From an uncultured Flavobacterium sp. (GTDB lineage Bacteria; Bacteroidota; Bacteroidia; Flavobacteriales; Flavobacteriaceae): a DNA stretch of 44,804 nucleotides. Each line of letters starts with the position of its first letter. The stretch's first letter is position 1. Shown here piece by piece: positions 16,734-25,744 of the stretch. The position numbers were made by a program, and so were the translations under genes. Location: the NCBI GenBank assembly GCA_946479395.1, contig CAMLFV010000001.1, forward strand, positions 1 through 44,804, read 5' to 3'. The notes under the pieces are model-generated. The model saw only the letters and a list, made by a program, of their open reading frames with translations. It was not told the origin of the DNA and made no database searches.

Positions 16734-18252
16734 ACCCTACTTTTTTAAATACTTTATCGAAAAAATAATCTCTCCCAACCATTTCGGCAACCGTTAAAAA
16801 ACCGGTAATCGTTACACCTAAAATCCCGTGCAAGCGCACATTTTGTCCGGTTAAAAACAAATTATCGATCTTCGTTTTTGGCGATATCATAGTTTTTAAA
16901 GGTTGTGAAGCTTCTTTTTCAAAACCGTACATGGTTCCATCTAAAGTTCCGATATAATCACGGTACGAAAGCGGCGAAGATGTGTGTGTTGAAACAATAT
17001 TTTGCTGAATATTTGGAAAATATTTTTCTAAAATCTGGAATAGTTCGGTTACAATTTCGGTCTTAAATTGTTGGTAATCGGCTCCGCGGTCGTTTTCGTT
17101 TCTAACCGTATTAAATGTATGCTGCCATTTTTCAACTTGCTCAAAATCCATATACGTCATTAACGAAATACTTTGTGCAAATTCTTCGTTTTTGCTGTGC
17201 GGATTGGTAGTAATTACAACAGATTGTGGTTTGGTTTCAATCCAATTGTTTTCGTACGAAAACACATTGTCTTCATTTTCAAAATGATAAATATTGTGAT
17301 TGAAATAAGGAACGGTATTAGGTTTTAAAACGATATGAACCGAAAAAACCGATGGCCCGTTTTTTAACTGATTGATTCGTTTTATATAAGGTTTTCGTTG
17401 ATTTTCCTCATTAAACATCGAAAAAAGTTGTTTTAAATCGATATCCGACACAAACTGATCGGCTTTATAAATACAGTCAACCGTTTCACAACTTTCTAAA
17501 ATATTTTCTTTAAAATTGAGTTTTTCAACCTTTTCATGTTTAAATAAATCGGCTTTAAAACTCCGCAATTGTTTTATAAACGCTTTTGTGATCTGACTTC
17601 CGCCTTTTACGCAACGCCACGAACTCTGTATATACGAATTTACCGTTAAGGCGTGAACATAAAAAGGAGTTTCATTAGATTTGATCGCATACAGAAAACT
17701 GTTGCCCAACAAAACGGCTTGCATTTTTTTGTTTGAAGTGATTGAATTTAGTACACTTTCAACCGAATGTTGCATGATTTCTTCGTTATAACCCGTGTTG
17801 TTTTTTAGGTGGTACAACGGAAATTGATTGCAATAAAACTGAATGGTTTCAATATACTTTTTTAACGACTGTTCTTCATTAGGAAAATAAACCAACAATT
17901 GTTTTACAAAATTATCATAACCTTGCGCCTGCGGATATTGAATGGTTTCGTTTCCAAAGCTAATAACATCAAACTGATTTTGATCTAATTGCGATAAATC
18001 CAAATCGTTTAAAATGTTTAGATAGGTAAAGTATCTTCCTAAATTCTCGTCTTTATTCAACGCGCCAATGTAGTGAACGCCAGTATCAAAAATAGTTTTA
18101 TCGCGCACAAACGTTTGCAAGTTACCACCGTACTGGTTGTTTTTCTCTAAAACACACACTGTTTTGCCTTCTTGTGCCAGCAATAATGCCGAAACCAAGC
18201 CGCCCAAACCGCTGCCAATTACAACAACATCGTATGTTTTAGTTTGTTTCAT
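16726..18252 (-). CDS. FAD-dependent oxidoreductase, phytoene desaturase-like (flexirubin cluster)
   Basis: The 508-residue protein has the dinucleotide-binding motif VVIGSGLGGLVSALLLAQEG at residues 10-29 with the following EKN segment. The late motif LFLTGQNVRLHGILGVTITG is the characteristic C-terminal FAD contact of phytoene desaturase and carotenoid isomerase relatives. In flexirubin clusters such an enzyme may saturate, desaturate or isomerise the polyene or tailor the ring. The exact reaction is not readable. It overlaps the upstream MMPL gene by 14 bases, so translation is coupled. Confidence 0.88.
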   Translation of the reverse strand: MKQTKTYDVVVIGSGLGGLVSALLLAQEGKTVCVLEKNNQYGGNLQTFVRDKTIFDTGVHYIGALNKDENLGRYFTYLNILNDLDLSQLDQNQFDVISFGNETIQYPQAQGYDNFVKQLLVYFPNEEQSLKKYIETIQFYCNQFPLYHLKNNTGYNEEIMQHSVESVLNSITSNKKMQAVLLGNSFLYAIKSNETPFYVHALTVNSYIQSSWRCVKGGSQITKAFIKQLRSFKADLFKHEKVEKLNFKENILESCETVDCIYKADQFVSDIDLKQLFSMFNEENQRKPYIKRINQLKNGPSVFSVHIVLKPNTVPYFNHNIYHFENEDNVFSYENNWIETKPQSVVITTNPHSKNEEFAQSISLMTYMDFEQVEKWQHTFNTVRNENDRGADYQQFKTEIVTELFQILEKYFPNIQQNIVSTHTSSPLSYRDYIGTLDGTMYGFEKEASQPLKTMISPKTKIDNLFLTGQNVRLHGILGVTITGFLTVAEMVGRDYFFDKVFKKVGYE

Positions 18253-21200
18253 TACGTTGGAATATCTGTATTTTTAATTCATCATGCGTTTGTGTAAAAC
18301 CGCTAAAATTTGGTTTAAATTTACAACAAACCAGTATAATTTGATTGATATTTTGCGGAATCTCGTTGTTAAACTGCTGTAAATGAGAAAGTATCAACAC
18401 ATTGCTGTTTTGCCAAATTTCCACTAAATCATCGGCATATTTTATTCTAAACTTTTGGTTAATGTAACTTGCTTTGGCTATTGATCGGTGTTCTTCGTTT
18501 AAATTATAAGAATGTACTTTTCGCGATGGAAACTGATTGACCAAAAGAAAATCAAGCTGCCCAAAATCGGTTGTTATGTGAGAAATTGACGCTTTATCGC
18601 TAATTAAATGAAATAATTGATGATAGATTGCTTTATTCTGATTAAAATCTCTCTTAACTGTATTTAAAATTCCATGTTCTTTATACAAAAAATTCAAGAA
18701 CAACTTCTGCTTAAAATAATCAGCGTCTTCTGATTTTAATCGAATTTTGTTGTATTCTTCTTTAAAAAATCGACTTATTTTCTTTGTTCGATCTGTGTAT
18801 GAAGTCCCAAAACGCTCGTCGTTTAAATCGATAGGTTCGCCCACATACACATGACAATTTGTATTGTAAATAACAAAATCGCCTTTAGGCAGCAAATCGG
18901 CATTTCCGTGGATATATACAGGTTGAATAGGCAAATTCAATTCTTCTGCCATAAAAAAGGCACCTTTGTGAAAACGACCAATTTCTGATGTTCGTGAGCG
19001 GGTTCCTTCCGGAAAAATCATCACAGAAAAATCGGTTCCAATGCGCTCTTCTAATGGAACCAACCCTTGAGCTATTCCTTTCGTTACCGGATAAAATCCT
19101 AAAAACTTCACCGCTCTGCCAAAAACAGGTGACTTATAAACCCAATCGTTTACAATGTAAACCACTTTAGAATAGGTCATTCCAATGGTTAATGAATCTA
19201 AAAACGAGGTGTGGTTTGATATGATTACCGACTGTTTTTGCAAACGCTCTTTGTGGAAGATTTTTTTACTTGCAGCAGGATTTAAGTGTAAAACCGATTT
19301 CATATAAGCCGACATTACACTGCTGAAAAAATGCCATTTTTTGCGTTTTGATATAGGTAAAATCCAGAAAAAAACACGCATGAAAACCGATACAATTAAA
19401 CTGGCAATGGCATAATAAGTAAACATTAAAATTGATCGAACGGTAAGCAGTAGTGTGGTTGGCGACAATCCTTTTTTAACTCGATTGAAAAACAAAAATT
19501 TAAACAACAGCGGATACAGCACAAAGGTTACCAAAACTGCCACACTTACACCGATCAATGCGATTAACGCAATGGATTTTAACGCTGGATGTTGTGCAAA
19601 TATCAACGCCCCGATTGCTAAAATAGTCGTTAAAACCGCCAAAATAATTGAGGTGCGATACAAAGGTATTTCGTCTTTTCCATCGGTATATTGCTTTTGC
19701 AGCGCGCTGGTCATGAAAATGGTAAAATCGATTCCGTGACCAAAAACCAATGTACAAACTATGGTGCTAAAAATATTAAACGGAATGTTCAACAATCCCA
19801 TTAAACCTGCGGTAATAAAGCCCGTTAACGCAATGGGAATTGATGCTGTTATGACCAATTCAATCCTTCTGTAAAAAATAAACAGAATTACAAAAACGGC
19901 AATAAACGAATACGAAACCAATGAATTAAAATCGTTTACCAAGAAACCTAAATATTGTTCGTTCAAAGCTTGTCGATCAATTAAAAGTACTTGTTTTCCT
20001 TGATTTTCTTTCTCGAAATTCTTTACAAATGCATCGCGATTTTTTGGGTCGATTGTTACAACGGTTGATAACAAATAACGGTTTTTTCCATGAACAAATT
20101 CGTTATACAATTGTTGGTTAAACTGCTTTAATGAAGATAGATTTACAGTAGAAAAATCTTTGTTTAGCAATTGATAAAATGCTGCATGGGTTTGTGCGTT
20201 AAAACCTTCTGCCACACTTTTCGTTTCGATTGCTTGTACGGTTTGATTGATTTTAGAAAGATTCCAAAACTGTTTCCAACGATCAATAGCTTTTAATTGT
20301 TCGGTTTTTGAAGGAACCAAACTACTTACCGATTGCACATTGTTTACATACTTATTTGATTGTAGTTTATTGAAAATATGCTGGTTATCTTCTAAAACTA
20401 GATCTTCGTTTTTATTATAAGCAACAACAAATAAGCTTTTTGCAATTTTATTATCTGTATATAATTCTTTTTCAGCACGTTGTTGTTCCACAGGCATAAA
20501 ATTAATTTTAGACAAATCGCCATCGAACTGTACTTTATGATAAGTAAAAGCACTCATTACAACTAAAAGCAGCGTAAAAGCAATTAAAATCTTATTTTTT
20601 TCGAAAGGATATTTCGCAATTTTATCAATCGCGTGGCTGTGTTTTAAGGTTTTCCCTTTATAAATATGCGGTAAAATAATCAATGTAAAAACGGCTGTTG
20701 CAACTACCGAAATACTTGCGAAAATTCCTAAATCAATCAATGCGTCCGAATGTACAAAAAGCAGGCACAAAAAAGCAACTGCTGTGGTAGAGCTGCTCAT
20801 TAAAAGCGGTTTTGCAACATCTTTAAACAACGCCTGCATCTTTTGTGTATTTTTGGAATGCGTTAAAAAATGCAGCGCATAATCAATGGTAATTCCTATT
20901 AAAATAGCAGCGATAGATAAAGATATCGCCGAAATTTCTGTCCGTAAAAAATACAGGCATAATAACCCAAATAATCCACCAAAAACCGTTGGAATCATCA
21001 CAATTATTGGAACCAGCCAGTTTCTGTAATAAAAAATCAATAGCAACATTAAAGCCGAAACCGAAATAGCTACCGTTGTTAAAATATCGCTTTTAATTTG
21101 TTGGGCATTGGCAACGGCAATAAATGGCGAACCAAAATATTGCACCTCAACTTTTAGATTTTTATCTGAAATATGCTGTTTTAAATCATTTAGTTTTTGT

Positions 21201-21883
21201 ACGAAAATTTCATTGTGTTGCGTTTCGCTTCCGCCGTATTTTGGATTGATAAATAACACAATTTTTTCTTCGTCTTGAGTAAATAAAAATCCATCTTGAA
21301 ATTTGTAATCGCCGTTTCCTTGAAAGTGCTGTAGTTTCTTTAACGCCAAAAACGATAATTGCAAAGGATCATTAACCACAATATCTTTCATAAAAGCCGC
21401 ATTGCCACTTAACAATGTTTCGTAATTCTGCTGAATTTGTTTGGAAAGACTGTCGTTATTCAGTTTTTGATCGATGGTTTTATAATCGGCTTCGTTCAGA
21501 TAAATTGGTAAATTATCATACACAAAACGAAATGATTCCTGGAAAAGATCTTCATTCAACGTTCCCTGAACCGACAAATAATAATCTTTTACAACGGGTA
21601 ATGTATCGGTAAAAGATTCGGCAGCACTAATTAAATCTTGGTTTTCAGCTCCTTTTTTCTTTTTAAAGATTACCGCAATTTTATCGGTAAAATTCATTTC
21701 GCTAATAACCTGTGCTGTGGTGTTATTGGTTTTATTGCTTGGAATAATCCTTGTAATATCCTCGTTAAATGTGATTTTTTGAAGGATAAAAACCGCGCAC
21801 ACCAAAAATAACACCGAACTTAAAAGTGCTGTTTTGGGATATTTCTGAATTTTTTGAAACAAATAATAAAATCCGTTAAACAT
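18239..21883 (-). CDS. MMPL transporter fused to PlsC-type acyltransferase and methyltransferase-like tail
   Basis: The 1214-residue protein has three parts. Residues 1 to about 840 form an RND/MMPL transporter with two repeats, each with a first helix, a periplasmic domain and a helix bundle (such as TIDYALHFLTHSKN and GHGIDFTIFMTSALQ). Residues 870-1060 form a 1-acylglycerol-3-phosphate acyltransferase-like domain with NHTSFLD (N890, H891, D896) and FPEGTRSR near residue 961. The last 140 residues resemble a class I methyltransferase without a readable SAM loop. This fusion is known in flexirubin clusters. It likely moves the lipid-like pigment or its precursor outward and handles an acyl chain. 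It is coupled to the GT2 gene by TAATG. Confidence 0.92.
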   Translation of the reverse strand: MFNGFYYLFQKIQKYPKTALLSSVLFLVCAVFILQKITFNEDITRIIPSNKTNNTTAQVISEMNFTDKIAVIFKKKKGAENQDLISAAESFTDTLPVVKDYYLSVQGTLNEDLFQESFRFVYDNLPIYLNEADYKTIDQKLNNDSLSKQIQQNYETLLSGNAAFMKDIVVNDPLQLSFLALKKLQHFQGNGDYKFQDGFLFTQDEEKIVLFINPKYGGSETQHNEIFVQKLNDLKQHISDKNLKVEVQYFGSPFIAVANAQQIKSDILTTVAISVSALMLLLIFYYRNWLVPIIVMIPTVFGGLFGLLCLYFLRTEISAISLSIAAILIGITIDYALHFLTHSKNTQKMQALFKDVAKPLLMSSSTTAVAFLCLLFVHSDALIDLGIFASISVVATAVFTLIILPHIYKGKTLKHSHAIDKIAKYPFEKNKILIAFTLLLVVMSAFTYHKVQFDGDLSKINFMPVEQQRAEKELYTDNKIAKSLFVVAYNKNEDLVLEDNQHIFNKLQSNKYVNNVQSVSSLVPSKTEQLKAIDRWKQFWNLSKINQTVQAIETKSVAEGFNAQTHAAFYQLLNKDFSTVNLSSLKQFNQQLYNEFVHGKNRYLLSTVVTIDPKNRDAFVKNFEKENQGKQVLLIDRQALNEQYLGFLVNDFNSLVSYSFIAVFVILFIFYRRIELVITASIPIALTGFITAGLMGLLNIPFNIFSTIVCTLVFGHGIDFTIFMTSALQKQYTDGKDEIPLYRTSIILAVLTTILAIGALIFAQHPALKSIALIALIGVSVAVLVTFVLYPLLFKFLFFNRVKKGLSPTTLLLTVRSILMFTYYAIASLIVSVFMRVFFWILPISKRKKWHFFSSVMSAYMKSVLHLNPAASKKIFHKERLQKQSVIISNHTSFLDSLTIGMTYSKVVYIVNDWVYKSPVFGRAVKFLGFYPVTKGIAQGLVPLEERIGTDFSVMIFPEGTRSRTSEIGRFHKGAFFMAEELNLPIQPVYIHGNADLLPKGDFVIYNTNCHVYVGEPIDLNDERFGTSYTDRTKKISRFFKEEYNKIRLKSEDADYFKQKLFLNFLYKEHGILNTVKRDFNQNKAIYHQLFHLISDKASISHITTDFGQLDFLLVNQFPSRKVHSYNLNEEHRSIAKASYINQKFRIKYADDLVEIWQNSNVLILSHLQQFNNEIPQNINQIILVCCKFKPNFSGFTQTHDELKIQIFQRNETN

Positions 21884-23049
21884 TATGCAGTTGCTTTTCG
21901 GTTGTAAAAATTAAGGATTACGTAACAAATCAATCCTAATAACACTGCCATAAATGTAGCTAAAATTGTGCTTCCGACAATATATTGTAGCAAATGGTTT
22001 TTTAGAGAATGGAACGAAATGTTATGAAAATCTATCAGAATTTCGCCGCTTTCGCCAACAAAAAAGCTTCCAACTTTTAGCGATGCTAGTACAATAAACG
22101 GAATAAACGGCGGAAGGCTGATGTTTGATCCTACAAACGAAATGGTTTTGTTTAATTTGAAAATTGCTGCCAAAAAGATCGACAAAAATGTTTGAAAGCC
22201 CCACACAGGAACAATTCCAATGAAAACGCCCAATGCAAGCGATAGTGCTTTTACTTCGTTGGTGTCGTTGGTCTGTAAAATATCTTCCTTTAAAAAAGCT
22301 TTAAAACTTTTTTTTTTGAATTTTAAAAGGATGTTTCTCGGTTTAATGTACAACAACATAATCAAAACCAACACCGTATTTAGGATACTTATTCGGGTAA
22401 AATCGCGAAACGGACGAAAATGCGAAACGCGCTCGTTAGGATCGTACAAAACCTGAATAGGTACATTTTTTACTTGAATGTTTTTCCATGCTGTTCGCAC
22501 GATTACTTCAATTTCAAACTCGAATTTTTTGGTAAAGAATCTTTTTGGAAGATGTTTTAACGGATACAAACGATAACCCGATTGTGTATCTGTCAGTTTA
22601 ATTCCTGTTTCAAACTGAAACCAAAAATTAGAAAATCGATTACCAAAACTGCTTTTTTTAGGAACACTTTCATGTGTCATGTTTCGGCTTCCGATCAACA
22701 AAATCGGTTCAGTTGCTGCATTTAATTCCTCTAAAAAAACAGGAATATCCGAAGGATAATGTTGCCCGTCTGAATCGATCGTTAAAGCATAATCGTAATT
22801 TAACGCTAAGGCTTTTTTAAAGCCCATTTGCAAAGCGTATCCCTTTCCTTTATTTTGCGGTACATTTAAAATGTAAAGTTGCTTGTAGTTTTCAAGAATA
22901 TCGGCAGTTTCGTCGGTACTTCCATCATTAACAATAAAAATATGGTTGGTGTAATTTAAAACTCCGTCTATAACGCGCTTTAAAGTTTTCGCATTGTTAT
23001 AGGTAGGAATAATTACACACCACGATTTATTATTTTGCACGGCATTCAT
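21883..23049 (-). CDS. Glycosyltransferase family 2 fused to DUF2062
   Basis: The 388-residue protein has a GT2 domain at residues 8-225: IIPTYNNAKTLKRVIDGV, the VNDGSTDET nucleotide-binding segment, and the DSDGQHYPSD acidic motif for the metal-bound sugar nucleotide. A C-terminal DUF2062 membrane region (GIVPVWGFQTFLSIFLAAI and the helices after it) follows from about 270. This pairing occurs in aryl polyene and flexirubin clusters, where it probably decorates or anchors the product at the inner membrane. Donor sugar and acceptor are unknown. It is coupled by TAATG to both neighbours. Confidence 0.9.
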   Translation of the reverse strand: MNAVQNNKSWCVIIPTYNNAKTLKRVIDGVLNYTNHIFIVNDGSTDETADILENYKQLYILNVPQNKGKGYALQMGFKKALALNYDYALTIDSDGQHYPSDIPVFLEELNAATEPILLIGSRNMTHESVPKKSSFGNRFSNFWFQFETGIKLTDTQSGYRLYPLKHLPKRFFTKKFEFEIEVIVRTAWKNIQVKNVPIQVLYDPNERVSHFRPFRDFTRISILNTVLVLIMLLYIKPRNILLKFKKKSFKAFLKEDILQTNDTNEVKALSLALGVFIGIVPVWGFQTFLSIFLAAIFKLNKTISFVGSNISLPPFIPFIVLASLKVGSFFVGESGEILIDFHNISFHSLKNHLLQYIVGSTILATFMAVLLGLICYVILNFYNRKATA

Positions 23050-23417
23050 TATAATTGCTGGGTTAGCACGGCATTTACTTTAAGTGCAACGGTTTCATCA
23101 AAGCTAGCCGAAGCTTTAATTTTAAAGTTTTCTTCTACTTGATTGATGTCGATTGTAATTGCTAAAACCGCATTCACTTCTGGGTTTATCAATGCCATGA
23201 ACTTTACGTTGCTGCATTCTTTTATAAACAATTTTGTACTTGTTGCTTGTTCTGTTAATTCTTTTAAAATTTGCAGCATACAAACGCCAGGTGTTACCGG
23301 ATTATTGGGAAAATGCCCTTTAAACACATCGTGTTCAGGATTTAATTCAATAATCGATTTTAATTGGTTGTCTGTAAAATTAAATTCTTTTACGTTGTAA
23401 AAATGAGGTATTAACAT
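23049..23417 (-). CDS. Hotdog-fold 3-hydroxyacyl-ACP dehydratase-like protein
   Basis: The 122-residue protein is FabZ-like: LNPEHDVFKGHFPNNPVTPG carries the conserved His in GHFP, followed by PGVCMLQILKEL. In classical FabZ the residue after the PGV motif that completes the active site is Glu; here the aligned position reads Gln by my alignment, so activity may be altered. It is the first gene of the operon that runs to the AMP ligase, with a promoter of the TTG-N22-TAATTTCG type upstream. It probably takes part in polyene chain extension. Confidence 0.85.
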   Translation of the reverse strand: MLIPHFYNVKEFNFTDNQLKSIIELNPEHDVFKGHFPNNPVTPGVCMLQILKELTEQATSTKLFIKECSNVKFMALINPEVNAVLAITIDINQVEENFKIKASASFDETVALKVNAVLTQQL

Positions 23418-23434
23418 ACAAATTGTTTAAAAAG

Positions 23435-23467
23435 CGAAATTAATGATTTATTTTAAAGTACCACCAA
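23435..23467 (-). promoter_or_regulatory. Promoter of the dehydratase-to-AMP-ligase operon
   Basis: On the minus strand TTG, 22 bases, then TAATTTCG is one base off TAnnTTTG. It ends 17 bases before the dehydratase ATG, in the divergent gap with the ketoreductase gene. Confidence 0.55.
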
Positions 23468-23602
23468 CCCCAATTTTATTTATCTGTTTAAAAAAGGTAA
23501 AGACATTTGTTGCAAACAATATGTTTTTCTTAACTTTTAAAAGAAATGATTTCAAACATTATTTTCCGAAATTTGTAGTACTTAAATTAATTTAATTAAA
23601 AT

Positions 23603-24319
23603 ATGAGTTCATTAAAAGGAAAAAACGCAATAATTACCGGTGGTGGTCGTGGTTTGGGTAAAGCTGTTGCCTTACTACTTGCACAAGAAGGTGTAAACAT
23701 AGGAATTACCGGACGTAACGAAGATCATTTAAAAAATACCGTTGCAGAATTGCAAAAAAGTGGTATAAAAGCTGCGTATGCGGTTTTTAACGTTACCGAT
23801 AAAACAGAGGTTGATAATGGTATTAAAGAATTAGTATCAAACCTTGGTGGTATTGATATTTTGGTAAATAATGCAGGAATTGGCTGGTTTGGCAAATTAG
23901 AAGATATGCCTGCTGCTGATTGGGAACAAGTAATGCAAACCAATCTTTTCGGGGTTTATTACACGGCTATGGCGGTTTATCCGTACATGAAAGAAAACGG
24001 AAGTGGCGATGTAATTAACGTGGCTTCTACAGCTGGTTTAAAAGGTGGTGCAAACATGTCTGCCTACGCGGCATCTAAAGCGGCGGTAATTTCTTTATCG
24101 CAGTCTATGATGGCAGAATGGCGTAAAAACAACATTCGTGTATTTACCTTGACGCCAAGCACCATTGCTACCGATATGAGCATTGACGGCGGTTTAACAG
24201 ACGGAAATCCAGACAGCGTTTTACAACCCGAAGATTTTGCAGAATGGGTACGCGATATCTTGAAAATGAAAAGCAGAGCTTTAATTGCAAATGGTTCTAT
24301 TTTTTCTACGAATCCATAA
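23603..24319 (+). CDS. 3-ketoacyl-ACP reductase, SDR family
   Basis: The 238-residue short-chain dehydrogenase has the NADP-binding TGGGRGLG at residues 12-19, NNAG in the NAG motif, the catalytic Ser in NVASTAG, and Tyr155/Lys159 in YAASKAAV. It fits FabG-type reductases and should reduce beta-ketoacyl-ACP intermediates during polyene extension. It is the only pigment-pathway gene on the plus strand and separates two minus-strand operons. It ends at a bidirectional terminator. A more general oxidoreductase role is possible. Confidence 0.9.
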   Translation: MSSLKGKNAIITGGGRGLGKAVALLLAQEGVNIGITGRNEDHLKNTVAELQKSGIKAAYAVFNVTDKTEVDNGIKELVSNLGGIDILVNNAGIGWFGKLEDMPAADWEQVMQTNLFGVYYTAMAVYPYMKENGSGDVINVASTAGLKGGANMSAYAASKAAVISLSQSMMAEWRKNNIRVFTLTPSTIATDMSIDGGLTDGNPDSVLQPEDFAEWVRDILKMKSRALIANGSIFSTNP

Positions 24320-24350
24320 AAAAATCCGTTCAAATGAACGGATTTTTTAT
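24320..24350. terminator. Bidirectional terminator between convergent genes
   Basis: AATCCGTTCA / TGAACGGATT is a perfect 10-bp stem with a 2-base loop, flanked by A and T runs. It overlaps the last bases of the LolA-like gene. Confidence 0.88.
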
Positions 24351-24970
24351 AATTGAAAAACACTGTCGCCCAATGCGGTGTTTAATTTTTTATTCTTTAG
24401 TTTTATTAACGAATAATCGTTAGAACTCTCTACGATTTTAATCTCCGAAACCGTATCCTCATTATTTAAAAACGTTAAAGTAACCTCTTTAATATGCTTG
24501 CTCATGTCTTTACTTTTTGGTTTTAACACTGCAAAACGCGTAGTTCCGCTTTTAAAATAGGTTATATTGAACGATTTTTCATCAAACAGATTTCCTGTAT
24601 AGCTTCCAACCATTAATTGCTGTAACTGCTTAAAACGCTTGTTTTTGTTTAGATCGATCGACGTAATCTTACCTTTTTCGTTCTTAATCTTTAAATTGTC
24701 TTTGTTAAAAAGCATCGCGTTCTTTTTAGGTGCATTGTATTGCCAAAGCAGTTTTTCACCTTTAAAACGAAAAATTCCTGATGATTTCGATGCGTTTTTA
24801 AGAACGCTTACATGTTTTGTTTCTTCAAAATCGGCAGTGATCGATGTTGTTTTACCTGCTTGGTTTTGTACTTCTTTTTTAAACGATGTTACTTCACTTG
24901 CCGACATCTGCGTTTGTGAAAATCCTAAAACCGATGCAAAAAAGAACATTCCTAAAAAAATATTTTTCAT
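24347..24970 (-). other. Probable independent LolA-like cistron inside the larger ORF
   Basis: The internal ATG at 24970 would give a 207-residue carrier with a complete signal peptide, the normal size for LolA-like proteins of pigment clusters. The bases around it read TAATG, which in the +1 frame is a stop-start overlap of the kind seen at 30660, 21883 and 23049. A single-base indel in the deacetylase's last codons would turn such a coupled pair into the fused frame seen here. Confidence 0.55.
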
Positions 24971-25744
24971 TAGTTTGTATGCTTTAATATTAAGTAATTC
25001 GTCAACCGTAACCGATTGTATTTGTTTCTTTTCCATAATTATCAACAATCGTTCCAATACGTTCAATGTTTTGGTTGATGTATCGTGCAGCAAAATTATC
25101 GAACCTTTTTCAAATCGATCTAAAATTCGACTTAAAATTTTATCTTCTGATTCAATTACGGTATCCAGTGATCGAACATTCCAACCAATCACCTCTACCC
25201 TATTTTTTTTGCAAGCTCGCGCTATATTTGGATTTGAAACTCCGAAAGGAGGTCTGAATAAATTAGGAATTTTTCCTGTAATCTGCTGAATGATGTTTTG
25301 GGTTGATGCTATTTCGTTATCAACTTCCTTTTTCGATAAAAAACCCATTTTATTGGTATGCGAATAAGTATGATTTGCGATTACATGTCCCTGCTCTACT
25401 ATGATTTTCGCAGTTTCAGGATATTTTTCGATTTGTTTTCCAATACAAAAGAATGTCGCTTTTTGATTGTATTTTTTCAACAGATTCAGAATTTCAGGAG
25501 TAATTTCTGTGGGGCCGTCATCAAACGTTAAAGCAACTACATTTCGATTGATTTTTTTGTTTGATGAATGTGCTTTTACAAAGTAATTTAATCGGATATC
25601 AAACGATCCCCAAGCGGTGATTCCCAACCAAAAAAGTATCACAATAAAAATTAAAAACAAGGGCAACTTACCCGAAAAATAAGCATACCATAAGCATGTT
25701 AAAACGGCAATAAAAAACCATTTTATGTACTTGTGCCTTAACAT
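24347..25744 (-). CDS. Polysaccharide deacetylase / LolA-like single ORF
   Basis: One 465-codon frame holds two proteins that are usually encoded separately, as far as I recall. Residues 1-258 form an NodB-type polysaccharide deacetylase, with two N-terminal membrane segments, TFDDGP, HTYSH and RPPFG motifs, and a late LLHD. Residues 259-465 form a LolA-like lipoprotein carrier, starting with Met259 and its own signal peptide (MKNIFLGMFFFASVLGFSQ). The 3' region reads ITADFEETKHVSVLKN, as in outer-membrane lipoprotein carriers. An internal signal peptide would put the carrier on the wrong side of the membrane, so separate translation from Met259 is likely. The frame overlaps the ketosynthase-like gene by 7 bases. 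Confidence 0.85.
   Translation of the reverse strand: MLRHKYIKWFFIAVLTCLWYAYFSGKLPLFLIFIVILFWLGITAWGSFDIRLNYFVKAHSSNKKINRNVVALTFDDGPTEITPEILNLLKKYNQKATFFCIGKQIEKYPETAKIIVEQGHVIANHTYSHTNKMGFLSKKEVDNEIASTQNIIQQITGKIPNLFRPPFGVSNPNIARACKKNRVEVIGWNVRSLDTVIESEDKILSRILDRFEKGSIILLHDTSTKTLNVLERLLIIMEKKQIQSVTVDELLNIKAYKLMKNIFLGMFFFASVLGFSQTQMSASEVTSFKKEVQNQAGKTTSITADFEETKHVSVLKNASKSSGIFRFKGEKLLWQYNAPKKNAMLFNKDNLKIKNEKGKITSIDLNKNKRFKQLQQLMVGSYTGNLFDEKSFNITYFKSGTTRFAVLKPKSKDMSKHIKEVTLTFLNNEDTVSEIKIVESSNDYSLIKLKNKKLNTALGDSVFQL

Noticed and set aside
24639..25289. 216-codon plus-strand frame
   Set aside because: It is antisense to the deacetylase/LolA ORF, whose codon pattern and motifs are clearly real; the frame has no recognisable features.
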